From CAVSRC01 sp963762605 (GTDB lineage: Bacteria; Pseudomonadota; Alphaproteobacteria; Rhizobiales; Kaistiaceae), in the NCBI GenBank assembly GCA_963762605.1, contig CAVXLJ010000030.1, positions 1 to 64,000 on the forward strand: a stretch of DNA of 64,000 nucleotides, given 5' to 3'. The position numbers and the translations under genes were made by a program. A model generated the notes under the pieces. The model worked only from the letters and a program-made list of their open reading frames with translations. It was not told where the DNA came from and made no database searches. Position 1 is the first letter of the stretch, and the number at the start of each line of letters is the position of its first letter. Of the stretch, positions 33,962-43,601 are shown one piece after another.

Positions 33962-35959
33962 TCACGAAGCCGTTTCGCGTGCCGCGTCGGCGATGCTTTG
34001 GATGCTGGGCAGCAGGGCCGCCTGCAGGACGGGGCTCGCTGGGATGCGGACGTCGGGCGTCGTGAGGCGACGGATGGTGAGCGGGACGTCGGCGCGTTCG
34101 TGCAGCCGCATGGCGATTTCCGCGCCGAAGCCGCCAGTCCGGACCGCTTCATGGACAATGAGGATTCGGCCGCCAGTCTCAGCGGCCAGCTCTACTAGAG
34201 CGGATTCGTCGATCGGATTGAGCCAACGCAGGTTGAGCACCGCAGCCTCGACGCCCTTCCTGTGGAGTTGATCGGCGGCGGCCAGCACGCGCGGCAGCAT
34301 CGTACCCCATGCGATGATGCCGACATCGCCGCCTTTCCGCATCAGCTTGGCGCGCCCTACCGGTTCGGCGCCGTCGGTCACGCGCACCTGGCCCTTCTCG
34401 GGATAAAGCCCGCGCGCCTCGATCACGATGCACGGGTCGGGATCGGCCGCCGCCGCGCGGATCAGCGCATAGGCGTCGTCCGGCGTGCCGGCGACGGCGA
34501 CCTTGAGGCCGGGAATGTGGGCGAGCAGAGCTTCCAGCGTCTGTGAGTGTTGCGCACAGGCGCCGGGCGTCGCCCCCTGCTGCGTGCGCACGACCATCGG
34601 CACACCGGAGCGGCCGCCGCTTACATAGCGGACGTTGGAGGCCTGGTTCACGAGCTGGTCAAAGGCGACCATCATGAAATCGAGCCACATGATCTCAACG
34701 ATCGGCTTCATGCCGCTGAGCGCGGCGCCGACGGCCGATCCCAGAATGGCGTTCTCGGAGATCGGCGTGTCGAACACGCGATCCGCGCCGAAATCCCGCT
34801 GCAGATAACGGCTCGCGCCGAAGACGCCGCCCGGCTTGCCGACGTCTTCGCCGTAGACCAGAGTGTTTGGGTCGCTCGTGAGTTCGGCCCGCAGCGCCTC
34901 GTTCACGGCCTCGATGAAGGTCATCTCTCGCGTTTCGAGCACTTTCGGCTCGCGAGGGACCACTGTCGCGGTCACATGCTCCCGCGCCGTCTCGGGCTTG
35001 GGGTCGGGTGATGCCATCACCTCCTCGGTCATGGCTTCGACGCGCGCCGTCTGCTCGGCGATGACCGCATCGGCCTCGCTGCGGCTCATGATCTGGGACT
35101 GCACAAGACGGTTGGCTAGCCGGATTAGCGGATCGCTATCCGTGGCCGATTGTTTGTCCACCTTGGGACGGTAGTGCTCGATGTCGCTGTGGTAGTGGCC
35201 CCACAGCCGGGGCACGCGGCATTCGAGCAGGACCGGACCATCGCCGGCGCGCATTTTGTCGGCCGCGGCCGCAACGCTGTCGCGCACCGCAAACGGGTCG
35301 GTACCGTCAATTGTGGCGGCTGGAATGCCATAACCGCCGGCTCGGCGGGCCAGCCGGTCGACCATGAACATGTCGCTGGTGGCCGTCATTTCCGACCAGC
35401 CATTGTTCTCGACCACGAACAGCACGGGCAGGGCCTTGGCAGCGGCAAATGCCAAAGCCTCGTGGACGGAGCCCTGGTTCATCGCGCCGTCGCCGACGCT
35501 GACCACCACGATGCCACGGTTGCCCTTGGCCAGATTGGCCAGTGCCACGCCGCAGGCGGCGGTGGTCCCCGCTCCGACGATCGAGTTCTCACCGATGAAG
35601 CGGGTATTTGGCGCCATGATGTAAGCCGAGCCCGCCCGGCCGCCATTGATGCCGATCGCTTTCTGGCAGATCTCACCCATTACCGCGCGCGGCTCGAGCC
35701 CGGCGGCAAGCGCCCAGCCATGACCGCGATAGGTCGCGATGATCTGATCGCCGTCGCGAAGCGACGCGGCGGTTGCGAGCGGAACGACCTCCTGGCCGGC
35801 GCAGAAGTGCATCGAGCCGGCGACGCGCGGCGGCTTGGTCTGGGTCAGCGACCACGCCTTGGTCTCGAAGGCGCGCACGAAGGCGACGCGCTCCAGCATG
35901 TCTCGCGCGAATGCGCCCTGCGCCCCGTCGATCACGGCGTCGGCCTTCTCTTCCGCCAT
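33962..35959 (-). CDS. Fused E1 component (alpha-beta) of a 2-oxo acid dehydrogenase
   Basis: 665 aa. The alpha half (about 1-330) contains 'MHFCAGQEVVPLA', the thiamine diphosphate motif 'VSVGDGAMNQG...VENNGW' and 'WGHYHSDIEHYRPK'. The beta half (about 350-665) contains 'GEDVGKPGGVFGASRYL', 'DTPISENAILGSAVGAALSGMKPIVEIMWLDFMM', and 'HEAVRTGGFGAEIA'. Alpha/beta fusions of this type occur in branched-chain and related dehydrogenases. No E2 or E3 gene is nearby. GGGGAG precedes two adjacent ATGs; the second is used. Divergent from the lyase-led operon. Confidence 0.93.
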   Translation of the reverse strand: MAEEKADAVIDGAQGAFARDMLERVAFVRAFETKAWSLTQTKPPRVAGSMHFCAGQEVVPLATAASLRDGDQIIATYRGHGWALAAGLEPRAVMGEICQKAIGINGGRAGSAYIMAPNTRFIGENSIVGAGTTAACGVALANLAKGNRGIVVVSVGDGAMNQGSVHEALAFAAAKALPVLFVVENNGWSEMTATSDMFMVDRLARRAGGYGIPAATIDGTDPFAVRDSVAAAADKMRAGDGPVLLECRVPRLWGHYHSDIEHYRPKVDKQSATDSDPLIRLANRLVQSQIMSRSEADAVIAEQTARVEAMTEEVMASPDPKPETAREHVTATVVPREPKVLETREMTFIEAVNEALRAELTSDPNTLVYGEDVGKPGGVFGASRYLQRDFGADRVFDTPISENAILGSAVGAALSGMKPIVEIMWLDFMMVAFDQLVNQASNVRYVSGGRSGVPMVVRTQQGATPGACAQHSQTLEALLAHIPGLKVAVAGTPDDAYALIRAAAADPDPCIVIEARGLYPEKGQVRVTDGAEPVGRAKLMRKGGDVGIIAWGTMLPRVLAAADQLHRKGVEAAVLNLRWLNPIDESALVELAAETGGRILIVHEAVRTGGFGAEIAMRLHERADVPLTIRRLTTPDVRIPASPVLQAALLPSIQSIADAARETAS

Positions 35960-36092
35960 CATTCGCTCCCCGGATGGGCTGCCGCGCCATGGAGCGCATC
36001 GCCTGATCGTCAAAAGATTATGAATTATAATTTATCTTGTAAAGCGCGTCCGGCGCCGGTATGGATGGCAGGCAAGGGGGGTCCGTAGTTCC
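35960..36092. promoter_or_regulatory. Divergent promoter region with AT-rich palindrome AATTATAATT
   Basis: 133 bp between the fused E1 gene and the lyase operon. AATTATAATT at 36023-36032 is a perfect 10-bp palindrome within a 25-bp AT-rich tract, the only such tract here. It could be the operator of the GntR regulator encoded at 37466 (inference). No gene. Confidence 0.45.
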
Positions 36093-37469
36093 ATGCCATC
36101 GCACGCCATCGACTCGCGCTTTCGCCGGGATCTCTACGGCACTGAGGCGATGCGCCGAATCTGGAGCGACGAGGAGCTGTTGCAGAGCTGGCTTGACTAT
36201 GAGGCGGCGCTGGCGCGTGCCGAGGCGCGGGTCGGTCTCGTGCCCCAGGAAGCCGCTGCGGAGATCACCCGCAAGGCCAAAGCGGGTCTCTTCGACGTGG
36301 ATGCCATAAAGGTCGGCATCGACAAGACCGTGCACCCGCTGGTCTCCGTCGTCTGGCAGCTGTCATCGCTCTGCGACGGCGACGCCGGCGGCTACGTCCA
36401 CTGGGGCGCCACCACGCAGGACGTGACGGATACCGGGCTGATCCTGCAACTCCGCAACGCGCTCACCGAGATCGAGGCCTCGCACGACAGGCTCATGCGC
36501 ATCCTCGCCGATCTCGCCGCGACCTACCGGCTGACGCCGATGGTCGGGCGCACGCATGGTCAGCAGGCGCTCCCGATGACCTTCGGCTTCAAGGTCGCGA
36601 TCTGGCTGGCGGAATGTCTTCGTCACGCCGAACGGCTCGCTGCCTGCAAGCCGCGCCTGCTGGTGGGCGAGTTCGGCGGCGCCGTCGGCACGCTCGCCGG
36701 CATCGCCGATGAGGGGATCGCGGTACGCAGTGCGCTGATGGCCGAGCTCGGACTTGGCGAGCCGTTGATCGCCTGGCACTCGAGTCGCGACCGTCTGGCG
36801 GAATTCTCCTGCATTGCCGCCTCGATTACCGCGACCACCGGAAAGATCGCGCACGAAATCATCATCCTGCAGATGAACGAGATCGGCGAGGTCGAAGAAC
36901 GCTGGGAGGAGGGCAAGGTCGGTTCCAGCACGATGCCACAGAAGCGCAACCCCATGCTGTGCGAGACGGTACTCGCCTTGGCGCGCCTTACCCGGCAGCA
37001 CGCCTCGCTTTCGATCGATGCGATGCAGCACGATTTCGAACGCGACTGGTCGAGCGTGCAGATGGAATGGGAGTTCGTCCCCGAACTCTGCACCATGACG
37101 CATTGTGCGCTGGAGACGACCAACCGCGTGCTCTCGATGCTCGCGGTGCACTCGGATCGGATGCTGCAGAACCTCCAGATTTCAGGCGGTCAATTGGTCG
37201 CCGAACGCGTGATGTTCGCGCTGGCCAAGCGCACCGGCCGGCAGAAGGCGCACGACATCGTTCACGAGATCTCGATGCGCGCGACAAATGAGGGCGTGCC
37301 GTTCGGTGAGGCATTGAAGACACATCCGGCGGTCTCGGCACAGCTCAGCCCGGAGGTGATCGAGATGCTGCTCGACCCTACGACCTATGTGGGCCTCTCC
37401 GCCGAGTTCGTCGATCGGGTCCTTGCCGCGATGCCCAAATCGACCAAACCCGGGGAGCGGTCTTCATGA
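36093..37469 (+). CDS. Argininosuccinate lyase/fumarase-superfamily enzyme (adenylosuccinate lyase or carboxymuconate cycloisomerase-like)
   Basis: 458 aa. The superfamily signature is intact: 'GSSTMPQKRNPMLCE' with the flexible catalytic loop, plus 'YVHWGATTQDVTDTG' and 'MVGRTHGQQALPMTFGFKVA'. These enzymes add or remove groups beta to a carboxylate, releasing fumarate or a related acid. PurB itself normally sits in purine loci; here it heads a sugar-transport operon and faces a 2-oxo acid dehydrogenase, so a catabolic lyase acting on a substituted succinate or a cycloisomerase is more likely. Stop overlaps the GntR start. Confidence 0.87.
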   Translation: MPSHAIDSRFRRDLYGTEAMRRIWSDEELLQSWLDYEAALARAEARVGLVPQEAAAEITRKAKAGLFDVDAIKVGIDKTVHPLVSVVWQLSSLCDGDAGGYVHWGATTQDVTDTGLILQLRNALTEIEASHDRLMRILADLAATYRLTPMVGRTHGQQALPMTFGFKVAIWLAECLRHAERLAACKPRLLVGEFGGAVGTLAGIADEGIAVRSALMAELGLGEPLIAWHSSRDRLAEFSCIAASITATTGKIAHEIIILQMNEIGEVEERWEEGKVGSSTMPQKRNPMLCETVLALARLTRQHASLSIDAMQHDFERDWSSVQMEWEFVPELCTMTHCALETTNRVLSMLAVHSDRMLQNLQISGGQLVAERVMFALAKRTGRQKAHDIVHEISMRATNEGVPFGEALKTHPAVSAQLSPEVIEMLLDPTTYVGLSAEFVDRVLAAMPKSTKPGERSS

Positions 37470-38155
37470 GTAGTGTCACGACGATACCCAGGCGCAGGGT
37501 CGGCACGGTCGGCGATCAGGTGCTCGACCATATCCGGCAGGAAATCCTGTCGGGCCGACTGGTGGCTGGAACGCGCATTGACCAGCACGCTATCGCCGAA
37601 GATCTGGGCGTCAGCCTCATTCCGGTACGCGAGAGCCTGAGGCAGCTCGAAGCGGAGGGCCTGATCGAGAAGCGGCCCTACCGGGGGGCTTTTGTCGTCG
37701 AGCTGTCGATGACAGAGCTCATGAACATCTATGTCACGCGCGAGGTGCTTGAGGAGCTGGCGACGCGGCTCGCTGTCGCGCGCATGACAGCGGAGACACT
37801 TGACAGCCTCGAGAAGCTGATTGCCGAGATGGACGGCGCCACCGCCGCGGGCGATCGCGACGCCCTGTTCGATCTCAACGCCAGCTTCCATTTCACGCTC
37901 TACACGGCCAGCCAGAACGCGATCCTCTGCCAGCTCATCGAAAGCCTGTGGGATCGTTCGACGGTCTATCGCCGCCGGTTCACTTTCATGCCGGGGCGGG
38001 CAGTGCAGGCGCTTGCCGAACACCATGAGATCTTTGCGGCCTGCCAGCGCGGCGATGTCGCCGCGGCCTGTGCCGCGGTCCGCGCCAACGTCGCGCAGAC
38101 CACGAGAGCCATTTCCGAAGAGTGGCGCCGAGTCTCGGCGGACTCCGCGGAATGA
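37466..38155 (+). CDS. GntR/FadR-family transcriptional regulator
   Basis: 229 aa; ATG overlaps the lyase stop by 4 nt. Winged helix at about 10-75 ('VGDQVLDHIRQEILSGRLVAGTRIDQHAIAEDLGVSLIPVRESLRQLEAEGLIEKRPYRGAFV'), then an FCD helical domain with 'LNASFHFTLYTAS' and 'EHHEIFAACQRGD', whose Asp/His residues form a metal/effector site. Being inside the operon it would be autoregulated; the palindrome at 36023 is a candidate target. Confidence 0.92.
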   Translation: MSSVTTIPRRRVGTVGDQVLDHIRQEILSGRLVAGTRIDQHAIAEDLGVSLIPVRESLRQLEAEGLIEKRPYRGAFVVELSMTELMNIYVTREVLEELATRLAVARMTAETLDSLEKLIAEMDGATAAGDRDALFDLNASFHFTLYTASQNAILCQLIESLWDRSTVYRRRFTFMPGRAVQALAEHHEIFAACQRGDVAAACAAVRANVAQTTRAISEEWRRVSADSAE

Positions 38156-38192
38156 CCGGGCCTCGGCCCGACACGCGCACCAGGGAGGAAGC

Positions 38193-39206
38193 ATGATGAT
38201 CAGGGTAACGAAGAGGTCGCTGTTCGCCGGCCTCGCCATCGGAGCGATGGCTCTCGCCGCACCCGCTTTGGCAGACAACGCGGGAGCAATGTACGCGGGA
38301 CCGACCGCCAACTGCGCCGGAGTGACCTACGACAAGATCGGCTATTCGCCGTTGACGATGCAGTTCGACTACTTCCAGTTCATCGAGCAGGGCATGAAGC
38401 AGATCGCCGGCCAGTGCAAAGTCCAGGTGCTGACCGCCGATCCCAACAACGATGCGACCAAGCAGGTCTCCGACATCGAGTCGTTGATTTCCGCCGGCGT
38501 CAAGACCGTATCGATTTACTCGATCGACCCGAAGGCCGTGGAAACCGCCGTCGACGCTGCCAAGTCCGCTGGCGTTAAGGTGATCGCCGCCGTCTCGGTC
38601 TTCGCCGGCGCCGACGTCTCGGTCGGTATCTCCGACCACGAGTTCGGTTACCAGGAGGGTCTGCTCGCCGGCCCGATCCTGCTCAAGGACAAGCCGGGCA
38701 GGGACAAGTATAAGGTCGCGATTCTCAACGCCAACTCGCTCGGTCCCAACCTGCTCGATCGCAAGAAGGGCCTGACCGACGGCCTGGCTGCCGCGGGCGT
38801 CAAGTTCGACGTCGTCTCCGACGTTGAGGCCTGGGCCGAGGACACCGCCCTCAACGCCACCGAGACGCTGCTCCAGGCGCATCCCGACGTCGACCTCATC
38901 CTCACCGTCAACGACCCCGGCTCGCTCGGCGCCGAGAACGCTGTGGAGGCGGCGGGCAAGAACGATCCCAAGACAGGAACAATCGTGATGGGCCTCGGCA
39001 TCGACAAGCGCGTCCTGCAGGGCGTGCTCGATGGGACCTTCCCGGGCTCGGTCAGCCCGGCGCCGATTGAAACCGGTCGGGCGCTCGCAGCGGTTTCGTT
39101 TGCACTCAACCGCGGCGACAAGGTTCCCGCCAATGTCGTCGTACCGGTGGTCGCGATCACCAAGGACAACGCCCAGGCGATCATGGACTCGCTTTACAAG
39201 AAGTAG
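38193..39206 (+). CDS. Sugar ABC transporter substrate-binding protein (CUT2)
   Basis: 337 aa. GGGAGG precedes two adjacent ATGs (38193, 38196). Signal peptide 'VTKRSLFAGLAIGAMALAAPALA-DN'. The mature part follows the ribose-binding pattern: 'FDYFQFIEQGMKQIAGQCKVQVLTADPNNDATKQVSDIESLISAGVKTVSIYSID', 'GISDHEFGYQEGLLAGPILL' and 'ILTVNDPGSLGAENAVEAAGK'. Two Cys near residues 43 and 76 may form a disulfide. First transport gene of the operon after the regulator. Confidence 0.94.
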   Translation: MMIRVTKRSLFAGLAIGAMALAAPALADNAGAMYAGPTANCAGVTYDKIGYSPLTMQFDYFQFIEQGMKQIAGQCKVQVLTADPNNDATKQVSDIESLISAGVKTVSIYSIDPKAVETAVDAAKSAGVKVIAAVSVFAGADVSVGISDHEFGYQEGLLAGPILLKDKPGRDKYKVAILNANSLGPNLLDRKKGLTDGLAAAGVKFDVVSDVEAWAEDTALNATETLLQAHPDVDLILTVNDPGSLGAENAVEAAGKNDPKTGTIVMGLGIDKRVLQGVLDGTFPGSVSPAPIETGRALAAVSFALNRGDKVPANVVVPVVAITKDNAQAIMDSLYKK

Positions 39207-39227
39207 TGGGCTCCGGACTGAAAGCCG

Positions 39228-40763
39228 ATGACCGATCGATCGCGACAAGACGCGGCTGCCGGGGTCTCGACCCCGGCAATCGCCGCCAGGGGAATTCGCA
39301 AGCACTTCGGCGGCGTCGAGGCGCTGCGCGGCGTGTCGCTTGCCGTCGGCGCAGGCGAGATCGTCGGTCTCGTTGGCCACAACGGTGCCGGCAAATCGAC
39401 GCTCGTGCGCATCCTGCACGGCGACCTTCAGCCGGATCAGGGCGAGATCAGCCTGGCTGGCAAAACGGTCCGCTTCACGTCCATCTCGGACGCCCTGCAC
39501 AAGGGCCTCGGCGTCGTGCGCCAGGAACTCGAACTCGTCCCCGATCTCGAGATCGCCGAAAACATCTATCTCGGGGACGAGGCAAGCTTCACCAGGTTCG
39601 GACTGCTCGATCGCCGCAAGATGCGCGAAGCGGCCGCTCCGCTTCTGCGCCGGGTCGGGCTTGATGTCGATCCGGCGAAAAGGCTCGGCGCGCTGTCGAT
39701 CGGCGACCAGCAGCTCGTCGCCGCCGCCCGTGCGCTCCGCCGCGCGGCTTCCGTTCTGCTGCTCGACGAACCCACATCCTCGCTCACGCCGCACGAGACC
39801 AACCGCCTGTTCGAGCAAGTGCGGGCGCTGGCAGCGTCCGGAATCGCCATCATCTACATTTCGCATCGCATGGACGAGGTTGCCGCGCTGTGTCAGCGCG
39901 TCGTCGTGCTGCGCGATGGCGAAGTGGTCGGCGAATTCGCCGCGCCCAAGCAGCAACAGGGCGAAATCATAAGCACGATGGCGCCCGGAGGCGGCGGGCG
40001 TTGGCGCGCGACCGAGCGCCGCCCCCGTGGCGGCGCTCTCCTTGACATCCGTGAGCTGCGCACCGGGCGAAACGGTCCGACCAACTTCACCGTACACGCC
40101 GGCGAAATCCTGGGCCTTTTCGGGCTGGTTGGCGCCGGTCGTACCACGCTGGCACGCACGATCGTCGGCGACATCCGCCGCTCATCCGGCGACATCGTGC
40201 TGAAGGGCGATCGCGTGTTCCCGGCGTCGCCGTACGAGGCCTATCGTCTGGGCGTCGCCTATCTTTCCGAAAGCCGCAAGACGGAGAGTGTTTTCGGTGG
40301 CCGCAGCGTGCGCGAGAATATTGGCGTGCGGGTGCCACAAGACACCGCGCGGTATGGCTTCGTTCAGCCCAAGGCGTTTGCCGATCTGGCCCGGTCCACG
40401 ATCCGCCGCCTCGATATCCGTCCGGCCGATCCGACCAGGGAGATCGAGATGCTCAGTGGCGGCAACCAGCAGAAGGCGGTGCTCGGGCGGCTGCTCGTCG
40501 ACACGCTTGACGTCTTCATTCTCGACGAGCCCACCCACGGCATCGACATCCTTGCCAAGCAGGATCTGCTCAAGGTGCTGGGCGAGGTCGCTGCACAGGG
40601 CAAGGCCGTCATCTTCGTCTCGTCGGAGTTGCCCGAGTTGATGGCCGTTTCCGATCGCATTCTGGTGTTGCGGCGCGGACAGGTGGTTCTGGAGGCCGAC
40701 CCGCGGATGGTCGGCGAACGCGAAATCATGGGAGCCGCCGCGGGCGAGGAGGAAGGCGCATGA
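39228..40763 (+). CDS. Sugar ABC transporter ATP-binding protein (RbsA-like)
   Basis: 511 aa. First domain: Walker A 'GHNGAGKST' (50-58), 'LSIGDQQLVAAARALRRAASVLLLDEPTSSL'. Second domain: 'GLFGLVGAGRTTLARTI', signature 'LSGGNQQKAVLGRLL' and 'VFILDEPTHGID'. An N-terminal Ala-rich extension of ~18 residues is extra. Overlaps the permease gene by 4 nt. Confidence 0.95.
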   Translation: MTDRSRQDAAAGVSTPAIAARGIRKHFGGVEALRGVSLAVGAGEIVGLVGHNGAGKSTLVRILHGDLQPDQGEISLAGKTVRFTSISDALHKGLGVVRQELELVPDLEIAENIYLGDEASFTRFGLLDRRKMREAAAPLLRRVGLDVDPAKRLGALSIGDQQLVAAARALRRAASVLLLDEPTSSLTPHETNRLFEQVRALAASGIAIIYISHRMDEVAALCQRVVVLRDGEVVGEFAAPKQQQGEIISTMAPGGGGRWRATERRPRGGALLDIRELRTGRNGPTNFTVHAGEILGLFGLVGAGRTTLARTIVGDIRRSSGDIVLKGDRVFPASPYEAYRLGVAYLSESRKTESVFGGRSVRENIGVRVPQDTARYGFVQPKAFADLARSTIRRLDIRPADPTREIEMLSGGNQQKAVLGRLLVDTLDVFILDEPTHGIDILAKQDLLKVLGEVAAQGKAVIFVSSELPELMAVSDRILVLRRGQVVLEADPRMVGEREIMGAAAGEEEGA

Positions 40764-41791
40764 AGGCCGAGGGGACGACCGTGGCGGGGGCAGGGAGCGC
40801 GAGAGTGGCAGCGGACAAAACGACCATGATGGCCGCGATCGGACGTGACTTCTGGGGCAGGTTCGGCGTTCCGGCCGCGCTGTTCCTGATGATCGTCTTC
40901 TTCGCCACCCAATCGTCGGCATTCTTCACCGAATCCAACATAATGAACATCCTGCGGCAGTCGTCGGTTCTGGCGATTGCTGCCGTCGGGACCACGATCG
41001 TCCTCATTTCCGGCGGCATCGATATCTCGATGGGCGCCATCATGGCGCTGTCGGGCATCACCGCGGTGGTCGGCGTGCAGACCTGGGGCCTGCCCGATGG
41101 CGTCAGCCTTGTTCTGGCGCTGATCGCGGCCGCGATCGTCGGCTGTGCCAACGGCCTGCTGGCCGAGCGCATCCGCATACCGGCTTTCATCGCCACGCTC
41201 GGCACCAGTCTCGTCGTCCGCGGTGTGGCGTTCGTCTACACCGAGGGGCGCTCGATCGGCTTCGGACGCGGCGAAGCCGCCTCGGGCGAATTCATCCAGT
41301 GGATCGGCAAAGGCTTCATCGGCGCCGTGCCGGTCCCGGTGCTGCTCATGCTGGCGCTTTATGTGCTCGGCTGGGTGGTGATGCAGCGTTCGACCTGGGG
41401 CATGCACACCTACGCCATCGGCTCGTCGGAACGAGCGGCACGGGTGGCCGGCCTGTACGTCACCCGTCACCGCATCCAGGTCTACACGCTGGCCGGCATC
41501 ATGTCGGGCTTGGCCGGTGTCATCCTCGCCGGACGGCTCGCGTCGGCGTCGCCCAGCCTCGGCAACGGCGTCGAGTTCGACATCCTTACCGCCGTGGTGC
41601 TCGGGGGCACCAGCATCTACGGTGGCAAGGGCAACGTCGGGCGCACGCTCATCGGCGCGTTGTTCCTGTCGACGCTGACCAACGGCCTCATCCTGATGAA
41701 CGTGCCCACCTTCTACCAGGCGATCGTGCAGGGCGCCGTGCTGCTGCTTGCGCTGACGCTCGACCGTATCCAAAGCCGGTGGGCACCATGA
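40760..41791 (+). CDS. Sugar ABC transporter permease (RbsC-like)
   Basis: 343 aa. A polar N-terminal tail (~35 aa) is followed by about ten hydrophobic segments with 'TTIVLISGGIDISMGAIMALSGITAVVG', 'WGMHTYAIGSSERAARVAGLYVTRHR' and 'GGTSIYGGKGNVGRTLIGALFLSTLTNGL'. Both ends overlap neighbours by 4 nt, so expression is tightly coupled to the ATPase and the mutarotase-like gene. Confidence 0.95.
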   Translation: MKAEGTTVAGAGSARVAADKTTMMAAIGRDFWGRFGVPAALFLMIVFFATQSSAFFTESNIMNILRQSSVLAIAAVGTTIVLISGGIDISMGAIMALSGITAVVGVQTWGLPDGVSLVLALIAAAIVGCANGLLAERIRIPAFIATLGTSLVVRGVAFVYTEGRSIGFGRGEAASGEFIQWIGKGFIGAVPVPVLLMLALYVLGWVVMQRSTWGMHTYAIGSSERAARVAGLYVTRHRIQVYTLAGIMSGLAGVILAGRLASASPSLGNGVEFDILTAVVLGGTSIYGGKGNVGRTLIGALFLSTLTNGLILMNVPTFYQAIVQGAVLLLALTLDRIQSRWAP

Positions 41792-42783
41792 CCGAGGTTA
41801 TCCTCGATAACGGCGCCATGCAGGTTCGCGTCGATCTCGCTCAGGGCGCCGAGATCACGCATCTGCTCACGCCCAAGGGTGAAAACGTCCTTTTTCGTGG
41901 TGACTGGGCAAGCCCGCTCCCGGCGGCGCAGAGCCAGAGTTACGGCAGCCAGCCGCTCGACTGGCTGTCGGCCTATCGCGGCGGGTGGCAGGAGTTGTTC
42001 CCCAATGCCGGTGGCGGCTGCACCGTGCTCGGCACGCCGCTGCCCTTCCACGGCGAAGTCTCCCGCAATGTCTGGAAGGCCAGGTGGACTGCCGAGGGTC
42101 GGGACGTGACGCTGACCTCCGGCACGCGCCTGCCGCTCACCATCGAGCGTCGCATGCGGCTTGAAAGCGATCGTCCGGTGCTGGTGCTGGACGAAACCAT
42201 CGAGAATCCGAGCGACCTCATCGTACCCTACGTCTGGGGTCACCATCCCGCGTTCGGACCGCCGCTTGCGGCTCCCGGCGCGCGAATTGACCTGCCTGCC
42301 GGCCGCCTCAGCACCGATGCCGCTGTCGACGGGGATCTCGCCGATCTCGTGCCCGGCTCCAAGCATATCTGGGGCAGGGTGACCGGCCGCAGCGGCCAGC
42401 CGATCGATCTTTCGGTCATCCCCGCTGCGCCGTGCGAGCGGCTGGTCTATGTCGAGGAACTCCTGGCCGGCTGGTACGCCATTCGCAATCCCGCCAACGG
42501 CCTGGGCGCCGGCATGAGCTGGAGCCTCGGAGACTTCCCCAACCTCTGGTTTTGGCAGGAAATCGGCGGAACTGGATTTCCCTGGTACGGCCGCGCTGCC
42601 CTCACGGCGCTTGAGCCGGCCACGCAATCGCCCTCGCATGGGCTCGAGGCGGCCATCGCCGCCGGTGCGGCGCGGCAGCTGCCACCGCATGGCCGCCACA
42701 GCACGCGCCTCGTCTTCACCCTGTTTGCTGCCACCAACGATCCGGTCACAGCGATCGACGCCGACGGCACCGTGCACACCTGA
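41788..42783 (+). CDS. Aldose 1-epimerase-like protein (galactose mutarotase fold)
   Basis: 331 aa, ATG overlapping the permease stop. Galactose-mutarotase-like beta-sandwich: 'VILDNGAMQVRVDLAQGAEITHLLTPKGENVLFRGDW', 'FPNAGGGCTVLGTPLPFHGEV' (His), 'VPYVWGHHPAFG' (His-His-Pro) and 'NLWFWQEIGGTGFPWYGRAALTALEPATQSP' (Glu). The His in 'FHGE', the HHPAFG and the C-terminal Glu fit the acid/base pair and substrate site. Interconverts anomers of the sugar imported by the upstream ABC system. Confidence 0.87.
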   Translation: MTEVILDNGAMQVRVDLAQGAEITHLLTPKGENVLFRGDWASPLPAAQSQSYGSQPLDWLSAYRGGWQELFPNAGGGCTVLGTPLPFHGEVSRNVWKARWTAEGRDVTLTSGTRLPLTIERRMRLESDRPVLVLDETIENPSDLIVPYVWGHHPAFGPPLAAPGARIDLPAGRLSTDAAVDGDLADLVPGSKHIWGRVTGRSGQPIDLSVIPAAPCERLVYVEELLAGWYAIRNPANGLGAGMSWSLGDFPNLWFWQEIGGTGFPWYGRAALTALEPATQSPSHGLEAAIAAGAARQLPPHGRHSTRLVFTLFAATNDPVTAIDADGTVHT

Positions 42784-42800
42784 CAATCGGGAGGAACATC

Positions 42801-43601
42801 ATGAGCAAGAGCGTCGTCATCACGGGTGCGGGCACTGGCATTGGCCGCGCCATCTTCGATCGGTTGATGGCCGATGGCTGGTATGTCGTCGGCCTCGACA
42901 TGAACGAGGAGCTTGTGCAGAAGGCCGCCCAGGCCGCAGGGGACAGGGGCACCTGCATCGTCGGCGACGTCGCCGATCGCAGCGCGCTCGAAGAAGCTGC
43001 CGACACCGCACAGGCCAAGGCGCCGCTGCTCGGCTGGTGCAACAACGCCGGTCTGGCGCTCGGCGGCACCCTGCACGACCCCAAGCCCGACGAGGTGGCG
43101 CGGCTGTTCAGCGTCAACCTCATGGGCATGTTTTGGGGCAGCTCAGTCGCAGTGCAGCGCTTCCTCAAGCAGGAGTTGGGCGGCGCCATCGTCAACACCT
43201 CCTCGATCCACAGCACGGTCGCCTTCCCCGGCTGGGCCGCCTACGACACGGCCAAAGGCGGCATTGACGCACTGACCCGCTACACCGCGGTTGAGTACGG
43301 TCCTTTCGGCATCCGCGCCAACGCGGTCGCGCCCGGCGCAATCATGACGCCGCTGTTCAAGAAGGTCGTCGCAGACTCGCCCGACCCGAAGCAGACTCTC
43401 GCCGATTTCGCCGTTCTGCACGCGCTCGAGCGTCCGGGCGAACCGCTGGAAGTCGCCGCCGTCGTGGCATTCCTCCTCTCCGATGATGCGTCGTTCGTGT
43501 CCGGTCAGGTGCTCGCTGTCGATGGCGGCGCCACGGCGCGCGCTTTCCGCTTCCCGCCCGACGAAGGGCTGGTCAAGAAGTACAAATCGGGAGCCAAGTG
43601 A
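42801..43601 (+). CDS. SDR-family oxidoreductase
   Basis: 266 aa. GGGAGG ribosome site before the ATG. Intact SDR motifs: 'TGAGTGIG' at the N terminus, 'NNAG', Ser in 'NTSSIHS', 'YDTAK' and a C-terminal 'SFVSGQVLAVDGGATARAF'. The aspartate in 'GLDMNEE' favours NAD. With the downstream lactonase it fits oxidation of a sugar to its lactone. Overlaps the lactonase gene by 4 nt. Confidence 0.92.
   Translation: MSKSVVITGAGTGIGRAIFDRLMADGWYVVGLDMNEELVQKAAQAAGDRGTCIVGDVADRSALEEAADTAQAKAPLLGWCNNAGLALGGTLHDPKPDEVARLFSVNLMGMFWGSSVAVQRFLKQELGGAIVNTSSIHSTVAFPGWAAYDTAKGGIDALTRYTAVEYGPFGIRANAVAPGAIMTPLFKKVVADSPDPKQTLADFAVLHALERPGEPLEVAAVVAFLLSDDASFVSGQVLAVDGGATARAFRFPPDEGLVKKYKSGAK

Noticed and set aside
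37986..40097. 703-codon open frame antisense to the GntR, binding-protein and ATPase genes
   Set aside because: High-GC shadow opposite three well-supported genes; composition is low-complexity Arg/Ala/Asp.
41299..41787. Upstream extension of the mutarotase-like frame
   Set aside because: It overlaps the permease gene in another frame; the ATG at 41788 with 4-nt overlap is the natural start.
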